Positions 46,052 to 54,452 of a stretch of 64,000 nt of DNA are shown here, in pieces. Where the stretch lies: assembly GCF_009695915.1 (NCBI RefSeq), contig NZ_VUMZ01000006.1, forward strand, positions 62,001-126,000. The letters are read 5' to 3'. The DNA comes from Hornefia butyriciproducens (GTDB taxonomy: Bacteria > Bacillota > Clostridia > Peptostreptococcales > Anaerovoracaceae). Numbering within the stretch: the stretch's first letter is position 1; every line of letters begins with the position of its first letter. Made by a program: the position numbers and the translations under genes. The notes beneath the pieces are model-generated. The model was not told the DNA's origin. It saw nothing but the letters and a program-made list of their open reading frames with translations, and ran no database searches.

Positions 46052-46585
46052 CTATTTTTCAGCCGCACTATCCGCTGTGCTGTCCGTACCGGAAGCGTCT
46101 TCCTTCACAGCAGCCTCTCCCTTTTCTTCAGCACTGGCCGGAGCTTTCTCGGCTTTAGCATCCTTTTTCTCAGCCGGCTCTTCGCTCTTGGCCTTCTTCA
46201 ATCTCTTCGGGGAAGACTTGCGTGTTCTTACTTCTGACTCTTCATCCTCATCAAGTCCGCCTGCACCTTTCTGGTCGCCCTTCTTGCTCTTCGACGTCAC
46301 AGACGAAATGGACCATCTCATAACCTCGAATTTCGTCTTATCCGCGCCGACCTGAATAATCAAGGACTGATCCTTTGTCTTCACAATCTTTCCGCAGATT
46401 CCTCCGATGGTAATGATCTCATCGCCGACTCGCAGCGAATTTCTCATCTCGTTGACGGTTTTCTCCTTTTTCTTTTGCGGTCTGACCAGCAGAAAATACA
46501 TCAATACGATGAACGCGACAAGAATCAGCATCTGGAACGCGAACGAACTGGTTGACGACGCCATCAAAAATGTACCAAACTTCAT
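46052..46585 (-). CDS. yajC: YajC, Sec translocase accessory subunit
   Basis: The 177-residue protein has a single membrane segment (about 13-31), then VRPQKKKEKTVNEMRNSL, DEIITIGGICGKIVKTKDQ and the ending of the YajC domain near residue 85. It joins SecDF at the translocon. A further about 80-residue tail is rich in Lys, Glu and Ala and is not part of the usual about 100-residue protein. The start at 46585 is the only one giving a normal N-terminus; the longer frame would run into a tRNA gene. Confidence 0.92.
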   Translation of the reverse strand: MKFGTFLMASSTSSFAFQMLILVAFIVLMYFLLVRPQKKKEKTVNEMRNSLRVGDEIITIGGICGKIVKTKDQSLIIQVGADKTKFEVMRWSISSVTSKSKKGDQKGAGGLDEDEESEVRTRKSSPKRLKKAKSEEPAEKKDAKAEKAPASAEEKGEAAVKEDASGTDSTADSAAEK

Positions 46586-46619
46586 AAGATCCTGTTTCCT
46601 CCTGTATACCTGTGCTACG

Positions 46620-46706
46620 TGGTGCCGGCGATGGGGGTCGAACCCATACGGTGTTTCCACCACGGGATTTTGAATCCCGCACGTCTGCCAATTCCATCAC
46701 GCCGGC
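46620..46706 (-). tRNA. tRNA-Leu (anticodon CAA)
   Basis: The 87-base minus-strand sequence begins GCCGGCG and ends CGCCGGCACCA with an encoded CCA. The anticodon stem CGGGA/TCCCG encloses TTCAAAA, giving CAA, and a long variable arm (GGTGGAAACACC) marks it as a type II leucine tRNA. The T-loop GGTTCGACC is present. Confidence 0.95.
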
Positions 46707-46721
46707 ATAGTATAAAAAAAA

Positions 46722-46804
46722 TGGTGCGGCTGACTGGACTCGAACCAGCACGGTTGCCCACACGCCCCTCAAGCGTGCGCGTCTACCAATTCCGCCACAG
46801 CCGC
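46722..46804 (-). tRNA. tRNA-Leu (anticodon GAG)
   Basis: The 83-base minus-strand sequence begins GCGGCTG and ends CAGCCGCACCA with CCA encoded. The anticodon stem CACGC/GCGTG encloses TTGAGGG with GAG as anticodon. The variable arm (TGGGCAACCG) is long, as in leucine tRNAs. It is 15 bases from the second tRNA-Leu and the two share a promoter. Confidence 0.95.
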
Positions 46805-46830
46805 ACATTTTTCAAAAAACCTACGCTACT

Positions 46831-46859
46831 ACTATAATTCAATTTCGGCTCTTTGTCAA
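46831..46859 (-). promoter_or_regulatory. Promoter of the tRNA-Leu pair (and probably yajC)
   Basis: TTGACA (46854-46859) and TATAGT (46831-46836) have a 17-base spacer and lie about 27 bases upstream of the first tRNA. No terminator is visible between the tRNAs and yajC, so yajC may share this transcript. Confidence 0.8.
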
Positions 46860-46883
46860 ATAAAACTCGCAAGTTTTCCCCGA

Positions 46884-47477
46884 TTAATCATGTTTTTTTA
46901 TCAATGCACGGATTCGGGTGTAAAGCTGCTCCAATCCGTCAGAATTATCAATAATGTAATCCGCCCGGCAGCGCTTTTCTTCTTCGCTCATCTGGCTGCG
47001 GATTCTTCTCCGGATCTCGGCCTCGCTGCATCCGTCCCTGTCCGCGGCCCTCCTGACCCGGACGCTCTCGTCCGCAGTGACCAGCCATACCTCGTCCACC
47101 AAAACGTCTGATCCTGTCTCATACAGGGTCGGCGCATCCAGAAAAGCCACCGGTCCGTCTTCCTGCCGCAGTTCCCGGATTCTCGCCGCCGTTTCCGCGA
47201 TTACCCGGGACGTTACGATCGCCTCCAGTCTGGCTTTTTTCTCCGGAGAGGAAAACGCCAGTTCCGCCATCCTCCGGCGGTCAAGTCCCCCGTCGCGGTC
47301 TAGAATGCCGCTTCCGAAGTTTCTCGCCAGCTCAGCCAGAGTCGCGCTTCCCTTTTCTGTCACCTTGCGGGCGATCTGATCCGCATCGACGACGGGATAC
47401 CCCTGCTCCTTCAGATATGCGGATACAGTTGACTTTCCCGTGCCGATTCCGCCCGTGATTCCGATAATTTTTCTCAT
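46884..47477 (-). CDS. coaE: Dephospho-CoA kinase
   Basis: The 197-residue enzyme performs the last step of coenzyme A synthesis. The P-loop GGIGTGKST is at residues 9-17, with YPVVDADQIARKV and DAPTLYETG (usual D.PLLFE) as family motifs. GAGGGAACC precedes the ATG. It lies 120 bases after polA with no visible terminator; polA-coaE is a common operon. Confidence 0.96.
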   Translation of the reverse strand: MRKIIGITGGIGTGKSTVSAYLKEQGYPVVDADQIARKVTEKGSATLAELARNFGSGILDRDGGLDRRRMAELAFSSPEKKARLEAIVTSRVIAETAARIRELRQEDGPVAFLDAPTLYETGSDVLVDEVWLVTADESVRVRRAADRDGCSEAEIRRRIRSQMSEEEKRCRADYIIDNSDGLEQLYTRIRALIKKHD

Positions 47478-47597
47478 GGTTCCCTCTGTATTGCCTTTGT
47501 TTGTCTGTACCGTGCAGCCTTGCGCCCTGCGGCTCTCTGGCTGTCTGTGTCGCCCGTGTCATTCCTTTGTCCTGCCTATCCTTTGTGAGCTTCCGTA

Positions 47598-50264
47598 TCA
47601 GTTTTTCAGATCATACCAGGACCGTCCCGTATTCATGTCACAGGAGAGCTCCACCGACAGTTCTGCCGCACTTTCCATATTCCGCAGCAGAAGTTCCTTC
47701 ACATCTTCAACCTCATCCTCTGCCGCACAGATAATCAGTTCGTCGTGAATCTGAAGCACCAGTCTGGATTTCATGCCGCGCTCCGTCAGTTCCCTGAAGA
47801 CCCGGTTCATGGCGATTTTAATGATATCTGCCGCGGTTCCCTGAATTGGACTGTTCATCGCGAGCCGTTCTCCAAGCTGGCGGGTCATGTAGTTGGAAGA
47901 GCCGATTTCATTGATATACCGGCGCCGTCCGAACATCGTCAGCGTATAACCGTGTTCTCTGCAGTACGCCACCTGGGAATCCAGATACTCTTTAACAGCG
48001 CGGTGCTTCTGAAAATATTCCTGAATGTACCGTTCCGCCTCTTTGCGGCTTATATGCAGATTTTCAGACAGCCCGAAACTGCTCATGCCGTAGATTACGC
48101 CGAAATTCACCGCCTTGGCGCGGCTGCGGTCCAGCGGAGTAACCTTGTCATAATCCAGTTCGAATACGCGGGCCGCGGTCATCCGATGGATGTCATCCCC
48201 GTTGTTGAACGCGGAAATCAGATTCTCATCGCCGGAGAGATGCGCCATGATCCGCAACTCGATCTGTGAATAGTCTGCGCCGATCAGGAGTTCTTTTTCT
48301 CCTGCCACAAAGGCTCTGCGCAGCTGTCTCCCCATCTCATAGCGAACAGGGATGTTCTGCAGATTCGGTTCTGTGCAGCTCAGGCGTCCGGTTGCCGCCA
48401 CCGTCTGTTGGAAATGCGCATGTATTCTGCCGTCACTGCCGATCAGCGGACGAATCCCCTCAACGTAAGTACTGTTCAGTTTGGTCAGGGTTCTGTACTG
48501 CAGAATCAGAGGTACCACCGGATGCTTGTCCCGAATCTTCTCCAGAACCTCCGCACTGGTGCTGTATCCGCGCTTTGTCTTTTTTCCCGCCGGGAGACCC
48601 AGCTTTTCAAACAGAACAGGTCCGAGCTGTGCCGGAGAGTTCACATTGAATTTTTCTCCGCAGAGTTCATAGATCTGAGTTTCTATTCCGTCTACCTCTC
48701 CGCTCAGGCTGTCGCCGATTTCCTCCAGCGTACCGCGATCCACGGAAACTCCCTCGACCTCCATGCCTGCGAGAACCGCAATCAGCGGAAACTCGATTTC
48801 GAAGCAGAGTTTTTCCTGTCCGTTATCACTGATCTTTCCCTCCTGAAGACGTCGAATAAGCTTCACATTCCGGCACCATTGCGCGCCGTATTCCTCCATG
48901 GCCTCCAGGTCCTGTCCCAGAAGATCCATCTGGCCGTTCGCTTCCCGGAATTCCTTCTCAGACTGAATTTCCGTATGCAGGTACTCAAATGACAGAGTCT
49001 TAAGGTCATAGTTTGACCGTCCGGGATCCAGCACATATTCTGCGACTGCGCTGTCGAAGGCGGTAACCGGATCTCTGAGTCCCAGGCTCATCAGCATATA
49101 ATAATCTGCGATCAGGTCGTGTCCGGCATATCGGAAATTCCCCCGGTTCAGAATCTCAATCAGCCGGCTCTCTGTCTGTCCTTCAGTCGTCACAAAGAAA
49201 CTCTGATTCCCGCATATCAGCGAGATTCCCTGAATCACCGGCGTCTCCACATGATCATTATTTCCGAAAACCCGGATCAGGATTTCTGACCCTTCCGGCA
49301 ACGCCTCCAGCAGTTTCAGATCTTCCGGCGAATCGATACGGTGCTTCTCATACTCAGTGTCATCCGAAACGGTTTCTGTCAGCACGTTCCCGACTCCTCC
49401 GGCATTCAGCTGCCGCAGGAAACGGTTGAACTCCAGTTTTGTATAGAGTTCAACAAGCTTCTCGTAATCCGGCTCTTTTCTGTGAAGAGATTCGATTTCA
49501 ATATCCAGAGGAACATGGGTGTTGATTTCTGCTAGTTTGCGGCTCATGGCCGCCAGCTGTGCGTTTTCCTCCACCTTCGCCCTCAGTCTGGCGTTTGAGA
49601 TTTCATCAGTGTGTGCCAGCAGTTCAGCCACCGAGCCGAACTGCTTCAGCAGTTTGATGCCGGTTTTCTCACCGACACCGGGGATTCCGGGAATATTGTC
49701 AGAGGAATCTCCCATCAGCCCCTTTAAATCGACGAACTGCTCCGGGGTCACCTCATACCGCTCCAGCATTTTGTCGTAATCGAACAAATCAAATTCCGAA
49801 ATTCCCCTGCGGGTAATCAGAACCTGCGTCTTGTGGGTACAAAGCTGAAGCGCGTCCTTGTCGCCGGTGATAATCAGCGGATCGAGCCCTTCCTCTTCTC
49901 CTCTGCGGGCCAGCGTCCCGATGATATCGTCCGCCTCATAGCCCTCCAGTTCCAGATTGTGAATATGCATGGCGTCCAGAATCTTCTTCATGGGCTCAAG
50001 TTCCATCGCAAGTTCCGCCGGCATCTTCCTGCGGCCCGCCTTGTAGTCCTTATATGCCTCGTGCCGGAAAGTGGGCGCGCGCATATCCCATGCGACTGCC
50101 ATATAATCCGGATCATAATCATCCAGAATCCGATTAAGCATATTTAAAAAGCCGAAGATCCCCTGAGTGTAAATTCCCTCTTTCGTAATCATCGGCTTCT
50201 GCATGGCATAATAAGCACGGTTGATCAGACTGTTTCCATCGATGATGACGATTCTATTCTTCAT
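47598..50264 (-). CDS. polA: DNA polymerase I
   Basis: The 888-residue protein has an intact 5'-nuclease domain (1-300: GFLNMLNRILDDYDP, GLMGDSSDNIPGIPGVGEKT), a middle domain lacking the DxE proofreading motif, and a full polymerase domain with ADYSQIELRIMAHLSGD, RAKAVNFGVIYGMS and QIHDELI. Loss of 3'-5' proofreading is usual in Firmicutes. GGGGGATATC is the ribosome site. No separate promoter is visible; its start lies 33 bases after the terminator of the 6S-like RNA. Confidence 0.97.
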   Translation of the reverse strand: MKNRIVIIDGNSLINRAYYAMQKPMITKEGIYTQGIFGFLNMLNRILDDYDPDYMAVAWDMRAPTFRHEAYKDYKAGRRKMPAELAMELEPMKKILDAMHIHNLELEGYEADDIIGTLARRGEEEGLDPLIITGDKDALQLCTHKTQVLITRRGISEFDLFDYDKMLERYEVTPEQFVDLKGLMGDSSDNIPGIPGVGEKTGIKLLKQFGSVAELLAHTDEISNARLRAKVEENAQLAAMSRKLAEINTHVPLDIEIESLHRKEPDYEKLVELYTKLEFNRFLRQLNAGGVGNVLTETVSDDTEYEKHRIDSPEDLKLLEALPEGSEILIRVFGNNDHVETPVIQGISLICGNQSFFVTTEGQTESRLIEILNRGNFRYAGHDLIADYYMLMSLGLRDPVTAFDSAVAEYVLDPGRSNYDLKTLSFEYLHTEIQSEKEFREANGQMDLLGQDLEAMEEYGAQWCRNVKLIRRLQEGKISDNGQEKLCFEIEFPLIAVLAGMEVEGVSVDRGTLEEIGDSLSGEVDGIETQIYELCGEKFNVNSPAQLGPVLFEKLGLPAGKKTKRGYSTSAEVLEKIRDKHPVVPLILQYRTLTKLNSTYVEGIRPLIGSDGRIHAHFQQTVAATGRLSCTEPNLQNIPVRYEMGRQLRRAFVAGEKELLIGADYSQIELRIMAHLSGDENLISAFNNGDDIHRMTAARVFELDYDKVTPLDRSRAKAVNFGVIYGMSSFGLSENLHISRKEAERYIQEYFQKHRAVKEYLDSQVAYCREHGYTLTMFGRRRYINEIGSSNYMTRQLGERLAMNSPIQGTAADIIKIAMNRVFRELTERGMKSRLVLQIHDELIICAAEDEVEDVKELLLRNMESAAELSVELSCDMNTGRSWYDLKN

Positions 50265-50296
50265 ACTGATATCCCCCGCAATTGTTCGTGATACAG

Positions 50297-50472
50297 AAAA
50301 AAACCCAGGACACCGTCAGGACTTAATTGACGCCTATCAAAAATGATAGGTGGGTACCCTGTCCTGTGCTTCTGCCGTCCTCTCTGAGGAGGCTTGACAT
50401 CCGCCCGGGAACTCCGGATTCCCTATAAAAAGCTGTAGGTTCAATTAAGAGCCCTTAACGCATGTTCCAGGC
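50297..50472 (-). ncRNA. ssrS: 6S RNA (SsrS)-like regulatory RNA
   Basis: A promoter, an approximately 176-base transcript and a terminal T-run define a stand-alone RNA gene. CTTAATTGA near the 5' end pairs perfectly with TCAATTAAG near the 3' end, and the flanking segments GCGTTAAGG/CCTGACGG and further GC pairs extend a bulged terminal stem. Internal hairpins GGGAA/TTCCC, TCCT/AGGA and CCTATCA/TGATAGG make a rod-like shape, as in 6S RNAs of Clostridia. 6S RNA sequesters housekeeping RNA polymerase in stationary phase. The call rests on shape, size and my recollection of related sequences; a covariance search would settle it. Confidence 0.7.
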
Positions 50473-50478
50473 AAATTT

Positions 50479-50507
50479 ATTATACTCCAATCCGTTCCGT
50501 TTTACAA
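50479..50507 (-). promoter_or_regulatory. Promoter of the 6S-like RNA
   Basis: TTGTAA (50502-50507) and TATAAT (50479-50484) have a 17-base spacer, putting the transcript start near 50472. Confidence 0.75.
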
Positions 50508-50572
50508 TCCAAAACGACCGGAATCAGAAAAACTCTTATGCAAAACCTCTCCGGTCTCCCCGAACGGTCCGG

Positions 50573-51301
50573 CTATTCCAGTTCTTCCAGATCCACCGAA
50601 CAATTGGTATGGACACTCTGAACGTCGTCGTTGTCCTCCAGGAAATCCACCAGTTTCTTCAGCTTGCGAAGATCCTTTTCGTCCGGCGTGCTCTCCACGG
50701 ACGGAACATATTCAACCTCAGACTCCACCAGCTCATAGCCCGCCTTTCTCAGTGCGTCATCCACCGCCGGATAATCTGCCGGATCCGTGGTGATCTCAAA
50801 GCTGTCCTCATTGGTGGTCATATCCTCTGCTCCGGCCTCCAGCGCCGCATCCATCAGCGTGTCCTCATCCACATCGTCTGTCTTCTCAATGATGATTACG
50901 CCCTTTCTGGCAAACATGTAGGATACACATCCCGGCGTACCCAGATTTCCGCCGTGCTTGTCGAACAAAGAACGGACTGCCGAGGTCGTCCGGTTGGTAT
51001 TGTCTGTCAGACAGTCGACGATGATCGCAACTCCGCCTGCACCGTATCCCTCGAATTTCAGTTCTTCATAGGCCGCTCCGCCCAACTCGCCTGTGCCTTT
51101 CTTGATGGCGCGTTCGATATTGTTGTTCGGCATGCCGATGCCTTTTGCTTTTTCAATGGCAACGCGCAGACTCGCATTATATTCCGGATCTCCTCCGTCC
51201 TTTGCCGCTACCGTAATGGTTTTCGCATACTTCGTGAACAGTGCGGCCCTCTTGGAATCCTGTGCCGCCTTTCTGCCCGCGATTGTGCCGTGTCTTCCCA
51301 T
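50573..51301 (-). CDS. yebC: YebC/PmpR family protein
   Basis: The 242-residue protein begins MGRHGTIAGRKAAQDSKRAALF and contains GIGMPNNNIERAIKKG and YGAGGVAIIVDCLTDN, the hallmark blocks of the YebC family. Members act as DNA-binding regulators and, as found in some bacteria, as factors that help translation through proline stretches. AAGGAGG lies 8 bases before the ATG, and a good promoter precedes it. Confidence 0.95.
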   Translation of the reverse strand: MGRHGTIAGRKAAQDSKRAALFTKYAKTITVAAKDGGDPEYNASLRVAIEKAKGIGMPNNNIERAIKKGTGELGGAAYEELKFEGYGAGGVAIIVDCLTDNTNRTTSAVRSLFDKHGGNLGTPGCVSYMFARKGVIIIEKTDDVDEDTLMDAALEAGAEDMTTNEDSFEITTDPADYPAVDDALRKAGYELVESEVEYVPSVESTPDEKDLRKLKKLVDFLEDNDDVQSVHTNCSVDLEELE

Positions 51302-51354
51302 GGAGACACCTCCTTCTTTGTATTTTCAATTTTTAAGTCATACTCAACTACGGT

Positions 51355-51383
51355 ATTATACAACAAAAACGTTCCATTTTCAA
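51355..51383 (-). promoter_or_regulatory. Promoter of yebC
   Basis: TTGAAA (51378-51383) and TATAAT (51355-51360) have a 17-base spacer; the start of transcription falls about 47 bases before the ATG. Confidence 0.8.
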
Positions 51384-51449
51384 TATCGACTTGGTTTTTA
51401 TTCCGAATTCCCGCGATTTTCACTGTTCTGCGCGTGCCGTTTAATCTCT

Positions 51450-53090
51450 CTATTTTTTCGAGTCTATCCGGATGATGTAGGAGAAAACCCGGTCCCGTCC
51501 GCCGCAGTCCCTGTATCTGCGGTGTACGGTTCCGTAAAGTTCTTCTCCCACAGGAAACAAACTCTCCAGTTCTCCGGTCACTCTCAGACGTACAGTCTTC
51601 GGCTTTCCGCCGGTTCCATCCGAACAGATCACGAGGTTGCGGTCGCTCGACTGCGCCTTGCTGTATGCCCTCAGGAACTTTCCTTTGTGCATGGATATCC
51701 CCTGCGCTGTAACGTCCTGACGTACTCCCGGAGTGATGAAGTAGCTTTTGATTCTGAAATCGCGATCCAAAACAAAAAACGCCCGCTGTCCCCAGATTTT
51801 CAGGTAAAACCGGCGGCTCTTCCCGTCGTACTGCACTGCGCTGAATCCGCGGACAGAACGCAGTCTCGCACTGCCGGCACCCCGGACCGAGTCGGGAATC
51901 CGGATCTTCGTCCGTGTCAGATGCTTCAGATTTGATGCACTGATCCTGTCCACATACAGTCTGCTTCCCGTCCCCTTATTGCATGCTGTTGTAATCAGCT
52001 CTCCGCGTTCCGGATCATAGGTCATGTCGTTCGCATGCCCGATGGCAAGACGGTCCGAAACCCGGACGCATGTCAGATCCCGGAGCCGTATCTTCATAAT
52101 CTTCGCATACCGATAATTGTCTCTGCGCAGGACAAAGGCCATGTAGACGTAATTCCCGTCACTGCATGCCCCCTGCGTCGTATAGTAACCCCACAGTTTT
52201 TTTCCCGCCAGTGCCCGGACATTCAGCGCCCTTCCTTTCTTCTTCAGATACGTGACCCTTTGTCCCGGCTCCCATTTCATCTGCCGGTCTGCTGATGCTC
52301 CTTTACGTTTTCCGCCGTCCGTCTCTCCGCCGGTCTTTTTCTTTGCTGCATCGCTCTGTATGCCTTGCCTGAACAAAAACTGATTCGACGGTGCGTTTTC
52401 CGCCGGCTGCAGCCCGGTATCCACACGGTCGGGACGCGTTGTAATAAAAATCTGCCGGTGTCTGACCGTATATTCTGCTGATCTGTTTTTCAGCGGATGT
52501 GTGTCGGTAAAACGGATCTGTCCGGAACTTCCCTCATCCGTGACGCTGCCCACGGCATGCCAGACGGATTCTCCTTTTTCACGCCTGTATACCACGTAGT
52601 TTCCGGAACCTCCCCCTTTTTTCTCCCGCCGGCCTTTCCAGGAAAGAACCACACTGTTCTTTTTCGCACGGATATCCGTCTGTTTTACATCGCAGAATCC
52701 TGCAATCCGTGTCTGTTTTTCGGTCTCTATCCAGGGTGAAACCAGCTTTTCTCCGCCGGTGATTCTGTAGCATCGGATCCGGAAGCGAAGACTGTTCGCA
52801 TTTTTCAACCGCCTGATCCGTATACTGGTGAGTTTCTTTTCCCGCAGACGTATTATCCTTCCATCGGCGGGATTCTGCGAGCTTCCCCAGGAAACCTCGT
52901 ACCCGTCCGCGAAATTCCGTCTCGACCACCGGAGCACGACGGTATCTCCATGCACTCTGCTCACCGCATACATCGCGGAATCGTTCTGAAACGCTGCGCT
53001 GTCTCCGGACGTTTTCCCCCATGCTCCCGCGGGGAGCATCAGTCCCGCCGTGAGAACCAGAGCGGTCAGAAGTTTTTTCGTCATCATCAC
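51450..53090 (-). CDS. Secreted protein with fibronectin-III-like domains and a propeller-like C-terminal half
   Basis: The 546-residue protein has a signal peptide (about 1-25, cleavage after GAWG), two fibronectin type III-like domains (about 38-130 and 137-235: VVLRWSRRNFADGYEVSW and VVLSWKGR blocks), a Lys/Gly-rich linker and a C-terminal half (about 290-546). The C-terminal half repeats strand patterns such as YVYMAFVLRRDNYRYAKIMKI, GHANDMTYDPERGELITTACN and SYIIRIDSKK, suggestive of a beta-propeller. No anchor, lipobox or membrane tail is visible. The start is GTG 53090 (AGGAG 7 bases upstream) or ATG 53087. It begins 4 bases after the stop of the anchored surface protein, so the two are translated together. 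Function is not recognised. Confidence 0.75.
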   Translation of the reverse strand: MMMTKKLLTALVLTAGLMLPAGAWGKTSGDSAAFQNDSAMYAVSRVHGDTVVLRWSRRNFADGYEVSWGSSQNPADGRIIRLREKKLTSIRIRRLKNANSLRFRIRCYRITGGEKLVSPWIETEKQTRIAGFCDVKQTDIRAKKNSVVLSWKGRREKKGGGSGNYVVYRREKGESVWHAVGSVTDEGSSGQIRFTDTHPLKNRSAEYTVRHRQIFITTRPDRVDTGLQPAENAPSNQFLFRQGIQSDAAKKKTGGETDGGKRKGASADRQMKWEPGQRVTYLKKKGRALNVRALAGKKLWGYYTTQGACSDGNYVYMAFVLRRDNYRYAKIMKIRLRDLTCVRVSDRLAIGHANDMTYDPERGELITTACNKGTGSRLYVDRISASNLKHLTRTKIRIPDSVRGAGSARLRSVRGFSAVQYDGKSRRFYLKIWGQRAFFVLDRDFRIKSYFITPGVRQDVTAQGISMHKGKFLRAYSKAQSSDRNLVICSDGTGGKPKTVRLRVTGELESLFPVGEELYGTVHRRYRDCGGRDRVFSYIIRIDSKK

Positions 53091-53094
53091 GCCT

Positions 53095-54300
53095 TTACTC
53101 CTTTCCGCCGCGCAGAATGCGAAGTCCGACTGCGCATGCTCCCGTCATCAGAGCCGCCATAATAAAAAACAGAGCAGTAACCAGCTCTGCTCCCGTGTCT
53201 CCGGTAAACGGACCCATACCATGTGATTCTGATTCCGCCGAAGTACTGTCCTCATCCGGATCGTCCTCCTCAACGGGAATCGCCTGCGCTTCTCCGGCCT
53301 CTGCAGTAGAACTGCCGTTTCGGTTCTTCCCGTCCCCCGGCTTCTCCTCTGTCATCGCCGTCCCTGTGTCTTCTGAGGCTCTGTCTGCCGCACCGTCCTC
53401 TGACTGCACGGATGCGGGGTCTTCGGCCGGATGCGTCCCGCTCTTTTCGTTATTTTCGGCCTTTTCAGCATTCTCCTTTCTCTCGTTCTTATCCGTGCTG
53501 CCGCCTGCCTTCTTTGCCGACGAAGTGAAACTAAACTGCTGCGTTCCCTCGCATACGACTTCCCCATCCGCAAAGCACCGTACATTGACAAAAACAGGTT
53601 TCCCCGCCGCCTTCCGGACGTCGACGGCGATTTCCTTTGTGAGAATTCCGCTGGCGTATGCATCATCCGGCTCGCCCACAGTACTGCTTTTTCCCGTGAC
53701 AGCATCATAGGTAACGTCCACCGCTCCGGATTCCGAATCCCTAAGCGTCTCTGGATCCTCTGACGTTTCAGGTTCCGGAGCAACGGACTCCGATGGTTTC
53801 CGACCCTTCTCCACGGTTTCCGTGCCGGCGTTTCCTCTGTTCTCTGTCCCCGGAGAAACAGTCTCTCCCCGCACTTCCCGCTCCTTCTGCCCGGACTCCG
53901 TCTGGGGATCCGGTTCTGTCACCACAGACGAAGAGTCTTCGGCGCGTCCTCCTCCCGCCGTAAAATCATGTACGATTATCTTCCTGTCTTCACTTTCCGG
54001 CTGTAACGAATTCCCTTCCGCATCCTGAAGTCGGATTTCCAGACGATAAGCTCCTCCCTGAATCAGTCCCTCATAAAACGCCGATACAATCAGTTTCTGA
54101 TGCGAGTTCTCTTCTCCCCCGGTTCCGGATGTCCTCTGTTCCCGGACAGTCACAGTGACCTTTGCGTCAACGCACCGGGTTTCCGCAGAAAGGCATGCCG
54201 TTCCCAGGATCAGCGCTCCCAGACAGACCGCACCGCCGCGCAACGTCATCCTTCTCCATTGTTTCCATCGTATCCATCGTTTGTTTCGCTGTCTTGCCAT
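53095..54300 (-). CDS. Cell-surface protein with TGDTG-type C-terminal sorting region
   Basis: The 401-residue protein has a twin-basic N-terminus and signal segment (about 18-42), a beta-rich segment (47-110), a long Glu/Ser/Thr/Pro-rich region (115-195), and a second beta segment (about 192-260). That segment includes TGKSSTVGEPDDAYASG and KPVFVNVRCFADGEVVCEG, resembling adhesin or pilin-type repeat strands. An acidic low-complexity stalk (265-355) follows, then PFTGDTG, a hydrophobic stretch and the basic end RILRGGKE. The end looks like a non-LPXTG sorting signal or plain membrane anchor. AGGAGG precedes the ATG. The leader upstream carries two terminators. Function unknown. Confidence 0.72.
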   Translation of the reverse strand: MARQRNKRWIRWKQWRRMTLRGGAVCLGALILGTACLSAETRCVDAKVTVTVREQRTSGTGGEENSHQKLIVSAFYEGLIQGGAYRLEIRLQDAEGNSLQPESEDRKIIVHDFTAGGGRAEDSSSVVTEPDPQTESGQKEREVRGETVSPGTENRGNAGTETVEKGRKPSESVAPEPETSEDPETLRDSESGAVDVTYDAVTGKSSTVGEPDDAYASGILTKEIAVDVRKAAGKPVFVNVRCFADGEVVCEGTQQFSFTSSAKKAGGSTDKNERKENAEKAENNEKSGTHPAEDPASVQSEDGAADRASEDTGTAMTEEKPGDGKNRNGSSTAEAGEAQAIPVEEDDPDEDSTSAESESHGMGPFTGDTGAELVTALFFIMAALMTGACAVGLRILRGGKE

Positions 54301-54318
54301 CTTTTACCTCCTACACAC

Positions 54319-54343
54319 AAAAAAACTGCAGCATGCTGCAGTT
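54319..54343 (-). terminator. Intrinsic terminator just before the surface-protein gene
   Basis: AACTGCAG CATG CTGCAGTT followed by TTTTT on the minus strand forms a perfect eight-base-pair stem. It ends only about 20 bases before the ATG at 54300 and downstream of a promoter, so it can act as an attenuator. Confidence 0.8.
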
Positions 54344-54362
54344 CTGTCGATTTCCAGAAACA

Positions 54363-54390
54363 GAAAAGGCAGCCCCTTAAGGGACTGCCT
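54363..54390 (-). terminator. Intrinsic terminator, first of two in the surface-protein leader
   Basis: AGGCAGTCCC TTAA GGGGCTGCCT followed by TTTTCTGTTT on the minus strand forms a ten-pair stem; outer segments CAGAAAC and GTTTCTG can extend the pairing. It lies downstream of the 54414-54442 promoter and after the activase gene, so it may also end readthrough from that gene. Confidence 0.75.
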
Positions 54391-54413
54391 GAGCCTGGTT
54401 TCTGACACTATCA

Positions 54414-54442
54414 ATTTTACCATCTTCCGGGTGATATGTCAA
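54414..54442 (-). promoter_or_regulatory. Promoter upstream of the surface-protein leader
   Basis: TTGACA (54437-54442) and TAAAAT (54414-54419) have a 17-base spacer. Transcription would start near 54407, run into two terminator hairpins, and only then reach the surface-protein genes. Confidence 0.75.
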
Positions 54443-54452
54443 ATATTTCCTT

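Noticed and set aside
46586-46663. Longer YajC start at 46663
   Set aside because: The extension would be translated from within the tRNA-Leu gene and has no similarity to YajC; the ATG at 46585 gives the normal N-terminus.
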